64,000 nucleotides of DNA, from the NCBI GenBank assembly GCA_963840725.1, contig CAWIZY010000007.1, forward strand, positions 1-64,000. The letters run 5' to 3'. Shown in pieces: positions 63,965-64,000 of this stretch; positions within the stretch are counted from its first letter, which is position 1; each line of letters starts with the position of its first letter. The notes beneath the pieces are model-generated. The model saw only the letters and a program-made list of their open reading frames with translations, ran no database searches and was not told the DNA's origin. Position numbers and translations under genes: made by a program. The stretch comes from CAVWDU01 sp963840725 (lineage in GTDB: Bacteria; Pseudomonadota; Gammaproteobacteria; Pseudomonadales; Halieaceae).

Positions 63965-64000
63965 GGCTTACTCCCTATGAGAGTCCGGCTGTGCAGATGG

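Overview
The window is a G+C-rich chromosomal segment of a gammaproteobacterium. The macromolecular-synthesis block rpsB-tsf-pyrH-frr-uppS-cdsA-dxr-rseP-bamA-skp-lpxD-fabZ-lpxA-lpxB-rnhB-dnaE and the diverging map-glnD-dapC-(nth)-arsC-like-dapD-dapE block have the layout of Pseudomonas and its marine relatives. A DUF3604 lipoprotein and a possible degraded PEP-CTERM-type (VPLPA) exported protein would fit a marine Cellvibrionales/Halieaceae-like lineage. That family-level placement is inference.

Region by region. 1-4.9 kb is mobile-element debris: a frameshifted IS91-type transposase with its partner tyrosine recombinase, a broken exported-protein gene, a Tn3-type transposase tail and the 3' end of a second IS91-type transposase. 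4.9-7.6 kb carries an HD-domain protein, rsmJ and a short-chain dehydrogenase. 7.6-15.8 kb (minus strand) is the lysine/diaminopimelate and nitrogen-sensing block, with nth inserted between dapC and the ArsC-like gene. 15.9-34.6 kb (plus strand) is the translation, lipid A and outer-membrane-assembly superoperon ending in dnaE. It is followed by a Nudix protein with a lipoprotein signal instead of the accA found there in many relatives. 36.7-41.0 kb encodes an RND efflux pump with its adaptor. 41.4-46.1 kb carries an aminopeptidase P, a sodium:neurotransmitter-type symporter and a cardiolipin synthase. 46.2-51.7 kb (minus strand) is an envelope and protein-quality group: HtrA-like protease, DUF1499 protein, HtpX, J-domain membrane protein, VWA protein and several small proteins. 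52-64 kb carries msrA, dinB, an exported M20 peptidase, an anchored thioredoxin-fold protein, a CBS protein, rsmE-rimO, a DUF3604 lipoprotein, a crotonase and a DUF2244 protein.

Two window-wide patterns stand out. First, between about 7.8 and 27.2 kb, genes that are normally essential (dapE, map, rpsB, uppS, dxr, lpxD) and glnD carry single-base frame disruptions, several in homopolymer runs. Sequencing error explains this better than real gene loss, and the same error may contribute to the broken frames at 0.4-3.8 kb. Second, short tandem repeats of 11-17 bp, very often exactly 15 bp, recur at gene ends and inside genes (after rsmJ, arsC-like 3' end, dapC, rpsB, before the RND operon, rsmE, the DUF3604 gene, next to DUF2244). 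When intragenic with a 15-bp period they keep the frame.

No tRNA, rRNA or CRISPR array was recognised. No clearly novel defence or biosynthetic system is present. The most unusual gene sets are the J-domain/VWA pair and the secreted-type Nudix lipoprotein.
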